Positions 45,122 to 45,736 of a stretch of 45,736 bases of DNA are shown here, piece after piece (position 1 is the stretch's first letter; every line of letters starts with the position of its first letter). This DNA comes from Saccharofermentans sp. GTDB lineage: Bacteria; Bacillota; Clostridia; Saccharofermentanales; Saccharofermentanaceae. The notes below the pieces were generated by a model. It made no database searches and was not told the origin of the DNA. It was given only the letters and a program-made list of their open reading frames with translations. The stretch lies in NCBI GenBank assembly GCA_024685385.1, contig JAIKVV010000013.1, forward strand, positions 1 through 45,736. The letters are read 5' to 3'. A program made the translations under genes and the position numbers.

Positions 45122-45736
45122 TCACTTTTTGTTTATATACTTGTCGTACTTATAAAGGAATGTAACCATCTGTCTTCTTACGCACTTGCCCTTAGGGTTG
45201 AATGTTCCGTCACTGTTTCCTGCAACGACCTTATTCTTATATGCCCAGATTACTGCCTTATAGAAATAGTCACTGCTCTTTACGTCCTTGAAAGGATTCT
45301 TAGCTGATCCAATCGAAGGAGATCCTGCCATTCTGTAAAGGAATGTAACAGTCTGAGCTCTCGTGCAGATTTCATAAGGTTTAAACGTGCCATCTGATGA
45401 ACCTGTGGTGATACCCTTTTCGTATGCCCAGATAACAGCCTTGAAGAAGTAATCCGATGACTTAACATCACTGAATATACATGTGTTAGACTGCGTCTTA
45501 GGTTCACCCTGGAGCCTGTAGAGGAATGTTACCATCTGAGCTCTCGTGCAGTCATTTGTAGGTTTGAAGAGCGTCTGGTTATCGTATCCCTTAACAATAC
45601 CCTTATTTACAAGATAATATGTCGGCTCATACCAGAATTGCTTGGAGTCGGTGACATCCTTGAAAAGGACCTGAACCGTGCACTTTGCGCTCAAGCCTGC
45701 AGCTGATGCCGTGATAGTAACCTTGCCTGCCTGCTT
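45122..45736 (-). CDS. SLH-domain surface protein, 5' part outside the window
   Basis: The open frame runs off the window's right edge, leaving 204 C-terminal residues. The first 28 are the end of a Big_2-type Ig-like domain (GKVTITASAAGLSAKC). Three SLH repeats follow, with helices such as CTRAQMVTFLYRL and SDYFFKAVIWAYEKGI, ending in a short KYDKYINKK tail. It should bind the cell wall non-covalently. The layout Big_2 then three SLH repeats at the C-terminus is the same as in the LRR protein at 19527, and many residues are identical. What the protein displays cannot be known from this window. A strong terminator follows. Confidence 0.9.
   Translation of the reverse strand, partial: KQAGKVTITASAAGLSAKCTVQVLFKDVTDSKQFWYEPTYYLVNKGIVKGYDNQTLFKPTNDCTRAQMVTFLYRLQGEPKTQSNTCIFSDVKSSDYFFKAVIWAYEKGITTGSSDGTFKPYEICTRAQTVTFLYRMAGSPSIGSAKNPFKDVKSSDYFYKAVIWAYKNKVVAGNSDGTFNPKGKCVRRQMVTFLYKYDKYINKK

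Overview
The window reads as chromosome of an anaerobic, moderate-GC member of the Clostridia. This rests on the Bacillus/Clostridium-type core order def-fmt-rsmB-rlmN-prpC-prkC-rsgA-rpe, strong AGGAGG-type ribosome binding sites with several TTG and GTG starts, SLH (S-layer homology) surface proteins, sortase-anchored proteins and a YerC-type TrpR-like regulator. A genus cannot be named from sequence alone. All genes but one (an aminotransferase at 2015-3205) lie on the minus strand. Gene spacing is tight, many junctions are ATGA or TGATG overlaps, and no tRNA, rRNA, insertion sequence or CRISPR array was seen.

Layout. 1-1947: yraN, rbgA and rnhB (cut by the window edge). 2015-3205: the plus-strand aminotransferase, overlapping its convergent neighbour. 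3194-10936: a surface module of a DUF5688 protein, a 2,030-residue sortase substrate (NlpC/P60-like head, SpaA/Cna-B-like domains, four ester-bond VaFE domains, LPATG) and its sortase; a terminator hairpin sits in its leader. 11118-19487: the def-to-rpe translation and Ser/Thr-signalling operon. 19527-21305: a leucine-rich-repeat SLH protein. 21346-28610: a small membrane protein, yerC, secA, punA, ahcY and a DUF2974 hydrolase. 28678-31377: three TadE/TadG-like genes. 31609-35095: pheS-pheT. 35175-36271: a metallo-hydrolase and a degenerate methylglyoxal-synthase-like gene. 36374-40259: mreC-mreD-PBP2. 40285-44938: a SEC-C protein, icd, a YfcE-type phosphodiesterase, holA and a membrane-anchored GH25 lysozyme. 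45122 to the end: the 3' part of a second SLH protein.

The theme outside housekeeping is the cell surface: one sortase system, two SLH proteins, a pilus-like TadE/G set, the elongasome, a PASTA kinase with an unusual extracellular extension, and a lysozyme. The observations most worth following are: a shared A-tract motif upstream of both the sortase operon and the TadE/G operon, a possible attenuator in the sortase-operon leader, the four-domain ester-bond stalk, a methylglyoxal-synthase homologue lacking its active site, an adenosylhomocysteinase with an altered base pocket beside a purine nucleoside phosphorylase, and a 51-bp near-identical SEC-C tail shared by secA and an unrelated gene 15 kb away.
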